In this document: positions 13,501 to 22,903 of the stretch, in pieces
How positions within the stretch are numbered: the stretch's first letter is position 1
Layout of the letters: each line of letters starts with the position of its first letter
Assembly (NCBI GenBank): GCA_903813345.2
Contig: CAIIXF020000004.1
Coordinates: forward strand, 24,241,985-24,305,984
DNA length: 64,000 bases
Direction: 5' to 3'
Origin: Owenia fusiformis
Taxonomy: Eukaryota; Annelida; Polychaeta; Sabellida; Oweniidae
Made by a program: the position numbers and the translations under genes
The notes under the pieces: model-generated
Seen by the model: the letters and a program-made list of their open reading frames with translations, nothing else
Told to the model about the DNA's origin: nothing
Databases searched by the model: none

Positions 13501-16500
13501 GAACCAATTACCTGCTGATGCGACATGTCGAATTCATGGTATTTCAAAATGTCAAAGAACCCGTCATTGCCATTGCACTGGAAAACGAACTGGTGTCGCA
13601 ACTTATCATCAATGCGCAGGTCTTTCGATCGAATATAAACACAAATCATGCTGCTTAGACTGCTACTGGGGAGATTGGACTGAATGGGTATACGGTACTT
13701 GCGTTATGAGTTATTCAGCTGCTACTACGGATTGTCAGATTCATGGAATTTCAAAATGTCATAGAACCCGTCAGTGTTATTGCAGTGGAAGTGGTGTGGC
13801 CGCTAATCATCAATGCACTGGTCTTTCGATAGAATATAAACACAAGGAATGCTGCTATAATCACTCATATACAACCCCTCCGCCTTATCCAACTCGTAAG
13901 TAACAACTTACTCGTAAGAATGTCGTCGCTACATTGAATGCCATTGCATTTGAAAATCCTTTCAATATATCTTTATGTTTTTAGACTGCTACTGGGGAGA
14001 TTGGACTGAATGGGTATACGGTACTTGCGTTAGGAGTCATTCAGCTGCTACTACGGATTGTCAAATTCATGGAATTTCAAAATGCCATAGAACCCGTCAG
14101 TGTTATTGTACTGGAAAACGAAGTGGTGTGGCCGCTAATCATCAATGCACTGGTCTTTCGATAGAATATAAACACAAGGAATGCTGCTATAGTCACTCAT
14201 ATACAACCCATCCGACTCATCCAACTCGTAAGTAACAACTTACTCGTCATTGCCATTGCTTTGGCTATCACCAATGCGTTGGTATTTCAATAGAATATAC
14301 AAACAAGGCATGCTGCTATAGCCAACCATATTCTACACCCCCTCCGACTCATTCACCTCGTAAGTAACACTCTACTTGTAAGCATGTCTACATACTTTGA
14401 TTTTTCATTATATACTTTTATATTAATTCACTCATTGATATCAATATAAGTACTCATTCGGTAATTTTACTCGCACAGATATTGATATTAACTCGTGGAT
14501 ATAAATGATATCACTCAAAATGAATTGGATATCCTATACTTATTACAACCCAAAATGAACAGAAATACATCCATTAGCGTTCATCTATTAGCACATTACT
14601 ATGGAAAAGTGGTGCCATCTTAATATAAAATGCTTATTAATGTTTATTTGTGTTCGTACTATTCAAATGGCAAATGGTGGCACAGGTGTATAAACGTATA
14701 CATATATTCATAAGCGTTTACTAAATAGAGAGGATAATATGCACGGACAACCTAAACATGAACCTGTGTTCATGCATACGCGTATAGGTTTTTCTAAATC
14801 TTCATTTTGAGCAGCAAAATAAGTGATATCACCGTATATACATTGATCGCCTATTAACACAAGTGCGTGAGAAATGACTCAACGAGATCCGCAAAATTCA
14901 AATGTATTGTAATGGTTATTTTTAAATGATTCATTGGTGTTTATTTTACAGGCTACTGGGTAAAATGCTTTAATATATTAAAGACAAAATAATATTTTTA
15001 CACTCTTTAATTTCTTATACTAAGGCTAGGTCTTGGGTTTCCATTTGACCATGATAAAATTTGTTTCCTCTTAATAACATTGAGTAAATATTTGAACACA
15101 GAAACTAATGGATCAGCCTATAGTGTGAGTTTCAGCAGACCAGACACCCAGAAATTTTTTATTTTGATCATAGGAATAAGGGGGTTTCTCGCAAAATTTA
15201 TGTCCGAAACCAAATATGATATTTATTTGGGGAAAATAAACATCACCGTCCTCTGATTCATTAAATAAAATGGTCACTGTGTGTGCTTATATTTTGTTTC
15301 GTTTTTTTTGTCTTTAGGTTTGAATACAATTGCCCTTTAATGATCTGTACAGTAGAACCTGCTAAGTGGAACACCTCACCTCATAAGTGGCACAGTTTTT
15401 TAAAGTCCTATGACCAATTTTCTACATGTAAATGAACCTCCGTAATAAGAACACAGAACGCCGCCAGATCGTTTGTAGTACGTACAGAAGTAGAGCTCAA
15501 TAGAAAATACTGTTACTTACAAAGGTTCTATTGTATTTCAAAAGGGTATTGTCGACTATACTCGCTTACCAGTAGTTTGATTTCATATGCACTATTTCAT
15601 TGGTCAACTCAATCAAACCCCTCACTTATGAGGTTGACCATCTTCGGATTCCAAGTTGGAGAAACTAAAGTCTTGAAAATCAAGCTATAGGCTGACTGGC
15701 CAGGTTGTTCTATTTACCTAGTTCATAGGAAGTTGATAATGTAGGCCGAATAATATGATATCCCATTCATTAAAATCCTGAATCAATCTCTGACAAAATA
15801 ATAAGACTTGGACAGAAAGTTCACCCTCTGATTCCAAGGTATGATATTCTACAACGTGGTTTATAAGGTTCGGGAATTTAGGAGTTCGTATAGAAGGACA
15901 GTAATAACATGTGAATCCAACCATATTGAAATGCAAAGAACATAATATTATTAGAATCAACATGGTAAACTCTCACACTTGGCTGATCATAATTATTTCT
16001 CATAACATCCTTTTTACTCAGTACTGAAGGGAAGTTGGAACGTCTGATATCTTTGGAATGTTAAGTATTATGTGTATTAGCCATAGGTATGTTGGTTCTG
16101 TGGTTTCAGTTATCTAAAAAAAGAAAAATTGGTGAAATAGACCTTTTAGTTCGGCGGATAATTGATTTTGCTTTATTTTTCAACTCAATTCAGGTATTTC
16201 GGTTAAGCCAATCACTGAATCATTTTGCCAAATCAATCTTGAGTCTCTTATACAGCATATGGAATATCATTTTTAGGTAACATAATATTACAGTGGTAAA
16301 GAAAAGAGAAACAGACATACCTTTCCTCCGACATGTTGAATTTTGCGGATCTTGAGTCTTTCCTCAAGCACTTGAAATAATAGGCGATCACTGTACATAC
16401 AGTGGATATATTCAGCTAAAACGTAAACGAAATAAGGAGTAGCATTGGCCTTTAAAGTAAAAAAAGATGAAATGGCCACAAATGATTGGCTGTAATACTG

Positions 16501-19500
16501 AATTTATTTGAACATGGCTATAGCCCAACAAACGATTTATTTGAGCCATTAAATGCATACACATTACACAACTATTCCTCAGATAAGCAACTTTGAAATT
16601 GTAAACATAAATATAAATACTTTTGCTTTTTTCATTTTTTCATGGAACAAAACTCAAGTCACTGCCAACTCAAAAAGCTAGAGTTTCGCGCCTAAATGGC
16701 CATATACATACATACATACATATACATGTTATGGGCATTGACCTTTAAAGTAAAAAATTAGTACCGTGGGTACTGGGCCCACATGGTGTTGCTTAAAAGT
16801 GAAAATAAAAAAGACGGGTATAATTTCTTGCAGATTTTTTGTGACAAAATTATTTCATACAACTACTCTTTACAAAGACATGGCTTTTTACAATGCAGGA
16901 CACGTGAACTTATTTGTAAAGCTAGGAAATGGGCCAAAAGTGAATTTCCTGAGACAAAAATGGTGGCCATTTTGAAATTAGGCGAGATTTTGAAGCAGGA
17001 GTCATAGGTTTTTTTCTTTATTGATGTTGAACAAAATTATTTTAAATCGGGAATCCTATCTACAGAGGATTTAAAAAGTGTTGACAGAGGTTTAAAACTT
17101 GCCACTTTTTTGGGCTAACTGAGAGACAGATGGACGAATCAATGTTAACTAAAATGGCTGAAAATAAAAAAAAACTGATATAATATTTTGCCGATTTTTG
17201 TAACAAAATTATTTAATACAACTACTCTTTACAGTGACATGGCTTTTTACAATGCAGGACAGCTGAAATTATTTGTAAAGCTATGAAATGGGCCAAAAGT
17301 GAATTTCGCAAGACAAGAATGGTGACCATTTTGAAAATAGGCGAGCTTTTGAACCAAGAGTCATAGGAGAGTTTTTTGTATTGATGTTGAACAAAATTAA
17401 CTTAAAACAGGAATCTTATCGACAGAGGGGGTTTAAGGCAAATGGTCCAAAAGTGGATTTTGCGAGACAGATGGACAAATCAATGTTAACTAAAATGGCT
17501 GAAAATAAAAAAAATGGATATAAGTTTTTGCTGATTTTTCGTAACAAAATTATTTCATACATCTACTCTTTACATTGACATGGATTTTTACAATGTAGGA
17601 CACTTGAAATTATTTGTAAAGCTAGGAAATAGGTCAAAAGTGAATTTCGCAAGACAAAATGGCGGCCATTTTGAAAATAATCGAGCTTTTGAGCCAGGAG
17701 TCATAGGGGAGTTTTCTGTATTGATGTTGAACAGAAATAACTTAAAACAGGAATCCTATCGACAGCGGTTTTTAAACGTGCCACTGTTGTTGACGGAAAA
17801 GTGGATTTCACAAGTCAGATGGACAAATCAATGTTAACTAAAATGGCTGAAATTAAAAAAATAAATATAATTTTTCGCTGATTTTTTGTAACAAAATTAT
17901 TTCATATATCTACTCTTTACATTGACACAGATTTTTACAATGTAGGACACCTGAAATTATTTGTAAAGCTAGGAAATGGGTCAAAAGTGAATTTCGCGAG
18001 ACAAAAATGGCGGCCATTTTGAAAATAGGCGAGCTTTTGAACCAGGAGTCATAGGGGAGTTTTCTGTATTGATGTTGAACAGAAATAACTTAAAACAGGA
18101 ATCCTATCGACAGAGGTTTTAAAACGTGCCACTATTGTTGACAGACAGACAGACAGACAGACGGACGGACGGACGGACGGACGGACGGACGGACGGACAA
18201 ATGAGCGATTGCAAAAGCTCACCATGTGAGCTAAAAAAATGAGATGGCCACAAATGATTGGCTGTAATAGTGAATTTATTTGAACATGGCTATAGCCAAA
18301 CAAAGGATTTATTTGAGCCCTAAAATGCATACACATTACACAACTTTTCCTCAGATAAGCCACTTTCAAATTGTAAACATAAATGTAAATACTTTTGCTT
18401 TTTAAGGCATTTTTTCATGGAACAAAACTCAAGTTACTGCCAACTCAAAAAGCTAGAGTTTCGCGCCTCAATGGCCATATAGAATTATTGAAACCGTTTA
18501 ATACAATTAAGTACAGTAAAGTTATGTAATCTCAACCTCACTCAGAATCTCCTGTGTTATAGGTTCATCGCAAGAAGAATACCCAACTGACAACATTGAA
18601 TTCACATTAAATTAACACGTTGAGGGGATTGTAAAACACGTTAAACTTGACGAGTTTTCATAATTTGTTGCGCACGCATCGCAATTCAAGTCCAGGTTTA
18701 CGTTTTCGTCGTCCAAAAGATGAAATCTTATCTTTTCTATTGTGGCTGTAACATTTTGGCGCCGACTTAACATATGCGTACTTGATCAAGCTTTTATTTA
18801 TTAGCACACTGCTGTGGAAAATTAAGGGCCATCTAAACATGTTAATGCATAATCAACGTTTATGAATTAGCACATGGTTGTGGTATATGGGGACCATGGA
18901 TGGTTGTTCCCGGTAAATGTGATCCACCAGCAGGTTGTACCCCATTGGACCCAACAGGTAGAAAACGCGAAATCCAAAATATGAGAGAGAAGCGGCAGTT
19001 TGTGTGTGTCATCATAACATACACATGTCAATTTGTAAGGCAATGTACACCATGTTACAAAGGATATAAGCACCAGGGATGCGTAGGAGTGTCATACAAA
19101 ACAGAAAATCGCACTTGCTGCAATCCAGGTATGGTGATCGATTTTTTGTTATGACTAATAGAAGAGGTACAGGGGTAGTTTAAATTGTAACAAACATTCA
19201 CGATTGTCAAAGGCCATAAAAGATTCTCAGAAATTCTCATCTCCAGAAGATAAAAAAAAACATCGGTATAGTTTACCATAGAAGGTTGATCAATATACAA
19301 AATAAGATGTCAACATCATCTTATTTTCAAATGGCTGCGAACGTGTGATAGGCACATAGAAACACATGAGGCTAAATCCTAAAATATAAGATATTATATA
19401 ATATTCAATCCTTTTGAGTGCAATAACTGTACCCTCTGTGTAAAGAAAAAGGTGCATGGTCAATACAATAATAATTTGTATAATTTTACTGAACTCTTCG

Positions 19501-20799
19501 AGGCATATTGTGTAAATGTTGTGTATAAGTGGTGGAAGTCTTAAGAAATAAGATGGAAACTTAACACTGTCACACTGACGATTTTTGTGACGTATTGTAT
19601 TCGATGCTTTCTAACTTTTTACAACATCTTCGAAATTCTTTGGCACTTTCAATTCATTCTCACAGTCAAAGTATACATACACTATACCTCTAAATGTTTG
19701 GAATGATCACAAGGATATGACCTTGCATCTTTTTTCATTACGCAGGGTATTTATTTCTGGGGATGTATTCCACGCAGCCCGAAGTGCGAGTGGAATACAC
19801 CCCTCAGAAACAAGAATTCAATATTTGTTTTATTATTTCACTGAAAAAATTAATATATTGTAATATTGGCCTGATTTTGTAATTGCACTGAGATAAGTTC
19901 ACCAAAATGTTATTCAAATTTTCTTTGGAACAACTTGCAATGTCGATTTCACTCTCATTTAAATACTCTTTACTCGTTCTAATCCTTCTCTGAGTAGTCT
20001 CTAAGTATGATCACTAATTAATCCATTTAAAATCCTGTTTACTTTCAACTAAAATTGGTTTATATAAAACGTCCGACAAAAATTTTCCAAAGGAAGAAAT
20101 ATCTTATGTGGTTTCCCCGGGGAATACATAAAATAAACAAATAACGTAACACTCGTTGAATACCTGTATCTTTCTTGAAAAATGCACCTTTCATATGGAT
20201 GATTTACACACGAATTAAATACCCTGTGATATATTTGGTCACATGATACATGACCGAACAATCACAGTGCCGATTATAACTCATAGAAATAACCGATTGT
20301 GTGTAGGTCCAACAACAACAATAACAACAGCACCGACGCCAACTCCAACTACGACATCATCAACAACAACAACAATAACACCAACTACAACTACAACTGC
20401 TACGACGGAATGTCCAAGATGGGGCGACTGGGGACTGTGGGATAGTTGTAATACACCGAACTGTCAACCTTTCGTTGACTATCCCGGTTATCCAAAACGA
20501 AAACGACAAACTTGTTCCCAGGAATTGGAAACAACTTGCACCCGGACCAAGACATGTGAGCAGTGTGATGGCAGCACTGGGGACTGCACTATACCACAAC
20601 CGTCGGAAACAAAGATATTAAAGTGCTGCGGTAAAAAATTAATTCCATGAATATTACAATTAATATATATGTCAAATAACGATAATAAATTCATATATAA
20701 CATAAACATTTTCACGTGGACAGGTATTCAATTGGAATAAGAGATCAAACCGTTAAATTTTGTGATAACTTGACTAAATATCTTGTTTCAGTACCCTAA
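4485..20799 (+). CDS. Gene A: secreted multi-module TSP1-like cysteine-rich protein, 5' exons missing
   Basis: Eight exons can be joined in one frame: 4485-4529, 11489-11728, 11893-12129, 13452-13895, 13985-14227, 18871-19128, 20307-20630 and 20792-20799, giving about 599 residues to the stop. By analogy with genes B and C, the signal-peptide and Lys/Cys-rich exons lie left of the window, beyond the retroelement at 1-4014. Module order is Pro-rich linker, two thrombospondin type-1-like modules, three C-Y-W-G-D-W modules (two fused in one exon), one C-G-I-W-G-P-W module, a Thr-rich linker and a C-P-R-W-G-D-W module. All internal introns are phase 1 with GT-AG borders. Thrombospondin repeats are extracellular protein- and glycan-binding modules; the role of this combination is unknown to me, and an extracellular matrix, adhesive or mucus function is inference. 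Confidence 0.8.
4530..6538. other. Gene A intron, left part
   Basis: No coding signal. 5720-6538 aligns with gene C intron 54690-55470. About 4655-5720 is private to gene A; within it, 4909-5165 starts like the inverted terminal repeat at 6541 (AGGGAAAGTATTGCAACAG) and is probably a fragment of the same element family. The reading frame at 4891-5163 on the minus strand has no recognisable domain. Confidence 0.5.
8134..8924. mobile_element. MITE with CACGGTG ends and 5-bp target duplication
   Basis: The ends are perfect 26-bp inverted repeats beginning CACGGTGTTATAGC. They are flanked on both sides by AATAG (8129-8133 and 8925-8929), a 5-bp target-site duplication. The 791-bp interior shows no convincing protein. 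Partial relatives lie at 31510-31946 and 35950-36646, both in the opposite orientation. CACxxTG ends with 5-bp duplications are features known for the Transib/RAG superfamily; that assignment is inference. Confidence 0.8.
9925..10390. mobile_element. Foldback-type inverted repeat element
   Basis: Two arms of about 150 bases face each other. The central 10036-10067 and 10234-10265 parts (GTTTATCGGCAGAACGAAGAG and its complement) are nearly perfect, and a weaker match extends outward on both sides to about 9930 and 10385. No coding content was seen. Confidence 0.65.
11006..11488 (+). repeat. Tandem array of truncated TSP1 exon starts
   Basis: Five units precede the real exon. Each contains the intron end (CAATATTGATTTAACGTAG), then the first 50 or so bases of a thrombospondin exon (TGTAGATGGAGCGAATATGG to TTCTGC), and then returns directly to intron sequence (CTTATATCAACATTC). 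The motif TAGATGGAGCG recurs at about 11063, 11151, 11233, 11321 and 11403, with the true exon copy at 11493, so spacing alternates near 88 and 82. Units keep the acceptor AG but lack a donor. Gene C has a shorter version at 55431-55619. Confidence 0.8.
11489..11728 (+). CDS. Gene A exon: thrombospondin type-1-like module 1
   Basis: An 80-codon phase 1-1 exon between AACACAG and GTGAGT. It encodes a six-cysteine module: C-R-W-S-E-Y-G, C-S-A-T-C-G-G-G, a basic strand T-V-T-R-I-R-Y-K, E-T-G-D-R-N-C-Y-G-S and S-C-N-I-Q-P-C-W, ending in a Pro-rich tail. C-S-A-T-C-G-G-G fits the O-fucosylation pattern C-x-x-S/T-C-x-x-G of such repeats. Confidence 0.85.
11893..12129 (+). CDS. Gene A exon: thrombospondin type-1-like module 2
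   Basis: A 79-codon phase 1-1 exon between AACGTAG and GTGAGT with the same six-cysteine plan (C-R-W-S-E-Y-G-A-E-K, C-S-A-S-C-G-G-G, D-T-Y-C-Y-G-S, L-C-N-I-Q-P-C-W). The Pro-rich tail ends P-P-V-I. It is the near twin of gene C exon 56438-56674. Confidence 0.85.
12130..13451. other. Gene A intron between TSP1 and C-Y-W-G modules
   Basis: Noncoding and nearly identical to 56675-58000. It contains the palindromic element at 12333-12478 and AT-rich sequence. An open stretch at 13244-13451 runs into the next exon but includes the polypyrimidine tract and acceptor, so I read it as intron. Confidence 0.65.
12333..12478. mobile_element. Short palindromic MITE-like element
   Basis: Arms of about 40 bases are inverted copies (ATATTTCTATTCACAAGTTGG on the left, CCAACTTGTGAACAGAAATAT on the right) around a unique centre of about 55 bases. 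A copy sits at the same place in gene C (56876-57021), so it predates the A/C duplication. Confidence 0.6.
13452..13895 (+). CDS. Gene A exon: two fused C-Y-W-G modules
   Basis: A 148-codon phase 1-1 exon, about twice the length of its relatives. The first module starts N-C-Y-W-G-G-W-T-E and runs to K-S-C-C. Instead of the usual tail and intron it passes straight through L-D into a second C-Y-W-G-D-W-T-E-W module. The codons for L-D come from TTAGAC, which in the separate exons is the acceptor TTAG plus the first exon bases. So the intron and the tail of module 1 were lost in frame. Confidence 0.8.
13985..14227 (+). CDS. Gene A exon: C-Y-W-G-D-W module
   Basis: An 81-codon phase 1-1 exon between TTTTAG and GTAAGT. 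It has W-G-D-W-T-E-W (two overlapping W-x-x-W motifs, the C-mannosylation pattern), nine cysteines including C-Y-C and a final C-C, and a short Pro/His/Thr tail. Confidence 0.85.
14248..14359 (+). pseudogene. Relic of a C-Y-W-G exon lacking its start
   Basis: This stretch matches the last half of gene C exon 58740-58964 (G-Y-H-Q-C to the Pro-rich tail and GTAAGT donor). It begins abruptly inside what would be the preceding intron, at the shared word CGTCATTG. There is no acceptor, so it should not be spliced in. Confidence 0.65.
14360..16459. other. Gene A intron, no exon seen
   Basis: Collinear with 58965-61190 of gene C. Around 15349 a TACAGTAGAACCTGCTAAG word resembles a pogo/Tigger-type transposon end, but I could not find its partner. 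The antisense reading frame at 15718-15963 is listed separately. Confidence 0.5.
15718..15963 (-). other. Antisense 81-codon reading frame with a C2H2-like motif
   Basis: The frame holds F-T-C-Y-Y-C, then H-V-V-E-Y-H about 20 residues later, so a possible zinc finger Cx2C...Hx4H, followed by E-L-S-V-Q-V-L-L-F. It stays open in the duplicate at 60431-60676 with several amino-acid changes. It may be an old transposon-derived fragment or chance; no start context or splice partners are clear. Confidence 0.3.
16460..16700. repeat. Left flanking direct repeat of the satellite
   Basis: ATGGCCACAAATGATTGGCTG through GAGTTTCGCGCC matches 18240-18482 closely. The two copies bracket the satellite array, so the satellite arrived with, or caused, a local duplication. 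Confidence 0.65.
16766..18137. repeat. About 345-bp tandem satellite, four copies
   Basis: The landmark GGCCATTTTGAAAATAGGCGAG recurs near 16962, 17319, 17662 and 18008, at spacings of about 343-357. Each unit also carries ATTGATGTTGAACA and CAGGAATCCTATC words. Short reading frames here are repeat artefacts. Confidence 0.8.
18138..18197. repeat. GACA then GACG microsatellite
   Basis: About five GACA units are followed by about eleven GACG units. A GCGATTGCAAAAGCTCACC tail follows, a combination I associate with molluscan dispersed repeats from memory. Confidence 0.85.
18240..18482. repeat. Right flanking direct repeat of the satellite
   Basis: Second copy of 16460-16700, with small differences such as an extra AAGGCATT near 18403. 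Gene C has only one comparable stretch (around 61195). Confidence 0.65.
18871..19128 (+). CDS. Gene A exon: C-G-I-W-G-P-W module
   Basis: An 86-codon phase 1-1 exon between GAATTAG and GTATGG. Ten cysteines are arranged as C-G-I-W, G-K-C, A-G-C, V-C-V-I, Y-T-C, R-Q-C-T-P-C, Q-G-C and a closing C-C. W-G-P-W is a W-x-x-W motif. This module occurs once in each gene. Confidence 0.85.
19129..20306. other. Gene A intron before the last large exon
   Basis: Collinear with 61692-62746. A small hairpin (GTGTATTCCAC with its complement) lies near 19763-19805. Otherwise I see nothing. Confidence 0.5.
20307..20630 (+). CDS. Gene A exon: Thr-rich linker plus C-P-R-W-G-D-W module
   Basis: A 108-codon exon starting after TGTGTAG. 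About 35 residues of mostly Thr with Pro and Ser form a likely heavily O-glycosylated linker. The ten-cysteine module follows: C-P-R-W-G-D-W-G-L-W, D-S-C, P-N-C, a basic K-R-K-R, T-T-C-T-R, T-C-E-Q-C, G-D-C and K-C-C. The donor GTAAAA follows the first base of the next codon. Confidence 0.85.
20792..20799 (+). CDS. Gene A terminal exon with stop
   Basis: After TTGTTTCAG the exon adds V-P and the stop TAA. Genes B and C also end two residues after C-C through a tiny last exon, which supports the call. Confidence 0.75.
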
Positions 20800-20902
20800 T
20801 AAAAGATAACAACACGACGGCCGCCCAGACACCAAACCTGAAACAGTTAAAGACGAAACAATTATGATCTACATATTTTATTATATGAACAATTGATTGC
20901 TT

Positions 20903-20908
20903 AATAAA
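20903..20908 (+). other. Polyadenylation signal of gene A
   Basis: AATAAA lies about 100 bases after the stop. The 3' UTR word AAACCTGAAACAGT upstream and TTGCTGCAAAAA downstream are conserved in genes B and C. Confidence 0.75.
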
Positions 20909-20909
20909 G

Positions 20910-21716
20910 ACAAATTCATTGCTGCAAAAAATTGTTGTTTTTGAATGACTGTGTATTTTAGAAGTAAGCTTTGCTTTCATAATATTTATTCAGGATTCAT
21001 CGTTTCCTTCTATTCGCTGATTGCTGATTGAATTGCATTACTATAAAAGATGAGGAAAGAGATTGCCATGCGTTTATTTGCCCATTTAAGTGCATAACAA
21101 TTACATTACGTAATGTTCCATAACGGTATCATTGTTCACATATTAGTAATTATTTCTGCTGCATTTTTGAATTGCCCGCGGCGGTGGTTGCTACCATGTT
21201 TGGGCTGCTATGTTTTTAAACATGTATTGATTATTTAGAAGGATGATTTTATTTTCGATCTAGAAAATATGTCAAAGATAAAAGAGAAAGTATGACCCAT
21301 AATTACAATATTATGTTACAATATACAACGTGCCTTTACTTTGGATCAACCTAATGTTTGCTTTAGCTACTTCTCAAATTGGGTAGATACAGCGAATAGG
21401 TAATTGCTAACAATTTAAATGAATGCAGGAGTACTTAAACATAAAATATTTGATATGAAGCAAATATCAGCGAGCAATATCAGATGCTCAGCTATCAAAA
21501 AGGCTGGGATGTCTGAAACTATACTATTTTCAAAACCCGTAGTGTTGAGCGAAATTGTCTACTCGAGAATATAATATTTGATTTAACATTAATTTTTAAC
21601 ATTGCTTTCTGAGAAGTCACATGCACTTTTGCATTCCATTTTATCTTATCATTTCGAAACATGTCATAAATTTATTTGTTTTTGCACAATTATATTCGAT
21701 TTATGTATATATATAC
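20910..21716. other. Spacer between genes A and B
   Basis: No gene or clear repeat until about 21550, where sequence shared with 53012-53180 begins. Confidence 0.5.
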
Positions 21717-22165
21717 TGTACTCCCGGTAATTTTCGAGCGATACTATATTTCGCGTTTTTCGTGATTTTGAAAAATTCGCGAAATATAATAGCCGCGAAA
21801 TTCACCCAGTTTTAATTTGCGAAATTTGATAGTCGCGAAATTCCAAGGAAATTTCCGGGGATTTCAATGTTGACAATATTTCGTCCACTTTTCGTCCACA
21901 TTTTTAGTTTTGAAATAGAGAAATTAAAAGAGAGATCGTTATTAGTGTATTTAAATGATTATTCTATCGAAAAGGCAAAACCATTGGGTGAAGGAACAAC
22001 CATCGCTGTTATCAAACTCGAAAGAGTGATCTTGTATGACAAGTCCGCGGACATTAAGAGCCGCAAAATTTTAAAAATCTGAAAATTAGCGAAATAAAAT
22101 AGGCGCGAAATATCAAAATGCCAAAAACGTGAAATATGATAGCGCCAAATATTTGTGGGAGTACA
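21717..22165. mobile_element. GTACTCCC-ended MITE rich in CGCGAAAT
   Basis: It begins TGTACTCCCGGTAATTTTCG and ends with GGGAGTACA in inverted form. Inside, TCGCGAAAT-like words repeat many times. A shorter related piece is at 53186-53345 and shares the upstream flank. The reading frame at 21867-22082 lies within the repeat. Confidence 0.6.
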
Positions 22166-22529
22166 ACATGTGGTAACACTTTTGAATATGCGGTGAATTT
22201 GTATCTATGGTATAAGTACTAGTCTAGAATTATGCACGATCGGTGAATTTTCAAATGCGAACTTAAAAAGTCTCGTCTCTCAATACAATATGTTGTTCAA
22301 TAAATATGTCCAGAAAGCACAAGTAAAATTGCATTTTAAAGGTTTTAAATTAATATAAGGAGGTATGAGATATATCAATATCAGGGGGGCGATTGTAAGA
22401 ATTATACCTTACATTATCTTATGTGAAACATCACGTAATTATTCTATTATCCAATGGAAATTGAGATGTTGGCATAACCACATGAGGTGAAGCATATGCT
22501 TTTTGTGTTTTTCTCATTTCTCAAATCAT

Positions 22530-22845
22530 TACATTGGTGCGCCATAACAGTTGGTAATTTGTAATTTCATTCAAAAGCATCGGTTGAGGCAATAATACGT
22601 CAAATATATCTTTCGATCTGTTTTGTTTGTATGATTAAGGGCTAATATTTCAAAAAGTATTCATTGTTTCTGTAGCTGTGAATGTTGACTCAAACACATC
22701 CGGTTGGTATATATCGTTACAATAGTGTAATCTTTATTTGCATACATGTCAATGTCTCAAAATATGATGATGTCTTCTGCCGTTTATTCCTATATTACCA
22801 TAACCCTTGATAATCCTTGATGGCAACTTCATTTTGTTCGACACA
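22530..22845 (+). promoter_or_regulatory. Conserved upstream region of gene B
   Basis: Words shared with the region just before gene C include CGATCTGTT, a G-G-[GA]-CTAATAT segment, TTGTTTC-GT-GCTGTGAAT and TCGACACAATGCA across the start codon. GTATATATCG at about 22708 could be a TATA-like element; the transcription start is not determined. Confidence 0.45.
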
Positions 22846-22903
22846 ATGCAGAGTAGAGTAAGCATCTTAACAGCGGCCCTAGCCATAGCGATGGTAGGAC
22901 TAG
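22846..22903 (+). CDS. Gene B exon 1: signal peptide
   Basis: ATG in ACACAATGC encodes M-Q-S-R-V-S-I-L-T-A-A-L-A-I-A-M-V-G-L and one base of Gly, then the donor GTAAGT. A basic start followed by a hydrophobic core is typical of a signal peptide. Cleavage probably falls near G-V-A / E-S-Y-A, encoded by exon 2. The start is supported by the same layout in gene C. Confidence 0.8.

Larger units (their letters stand above)
4015..20910. repeat. Segmental duplicate 1 (gene A unit)
   Basis: Exons and introns from about 4015 to the polyadenylation signal near 20903 align collinearly with 54028-63396. Introns match too: the 12130-13451 and 56675-58000 introns differ only by sparse changes. Unit A is longer because of private insertions, chiefly the element at 6539-11002, the insertion around 4655-5720 and the satellite at 16766-18197. 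Confidence 0.75.

Noticed and set aside
18049-18369. Minus-strand frame with R-P-S-V-R-P-S-V and C-L-S-V repeats
   Set aside because: Direct translation of the GACG/GACA microsatellite and satellite unit.
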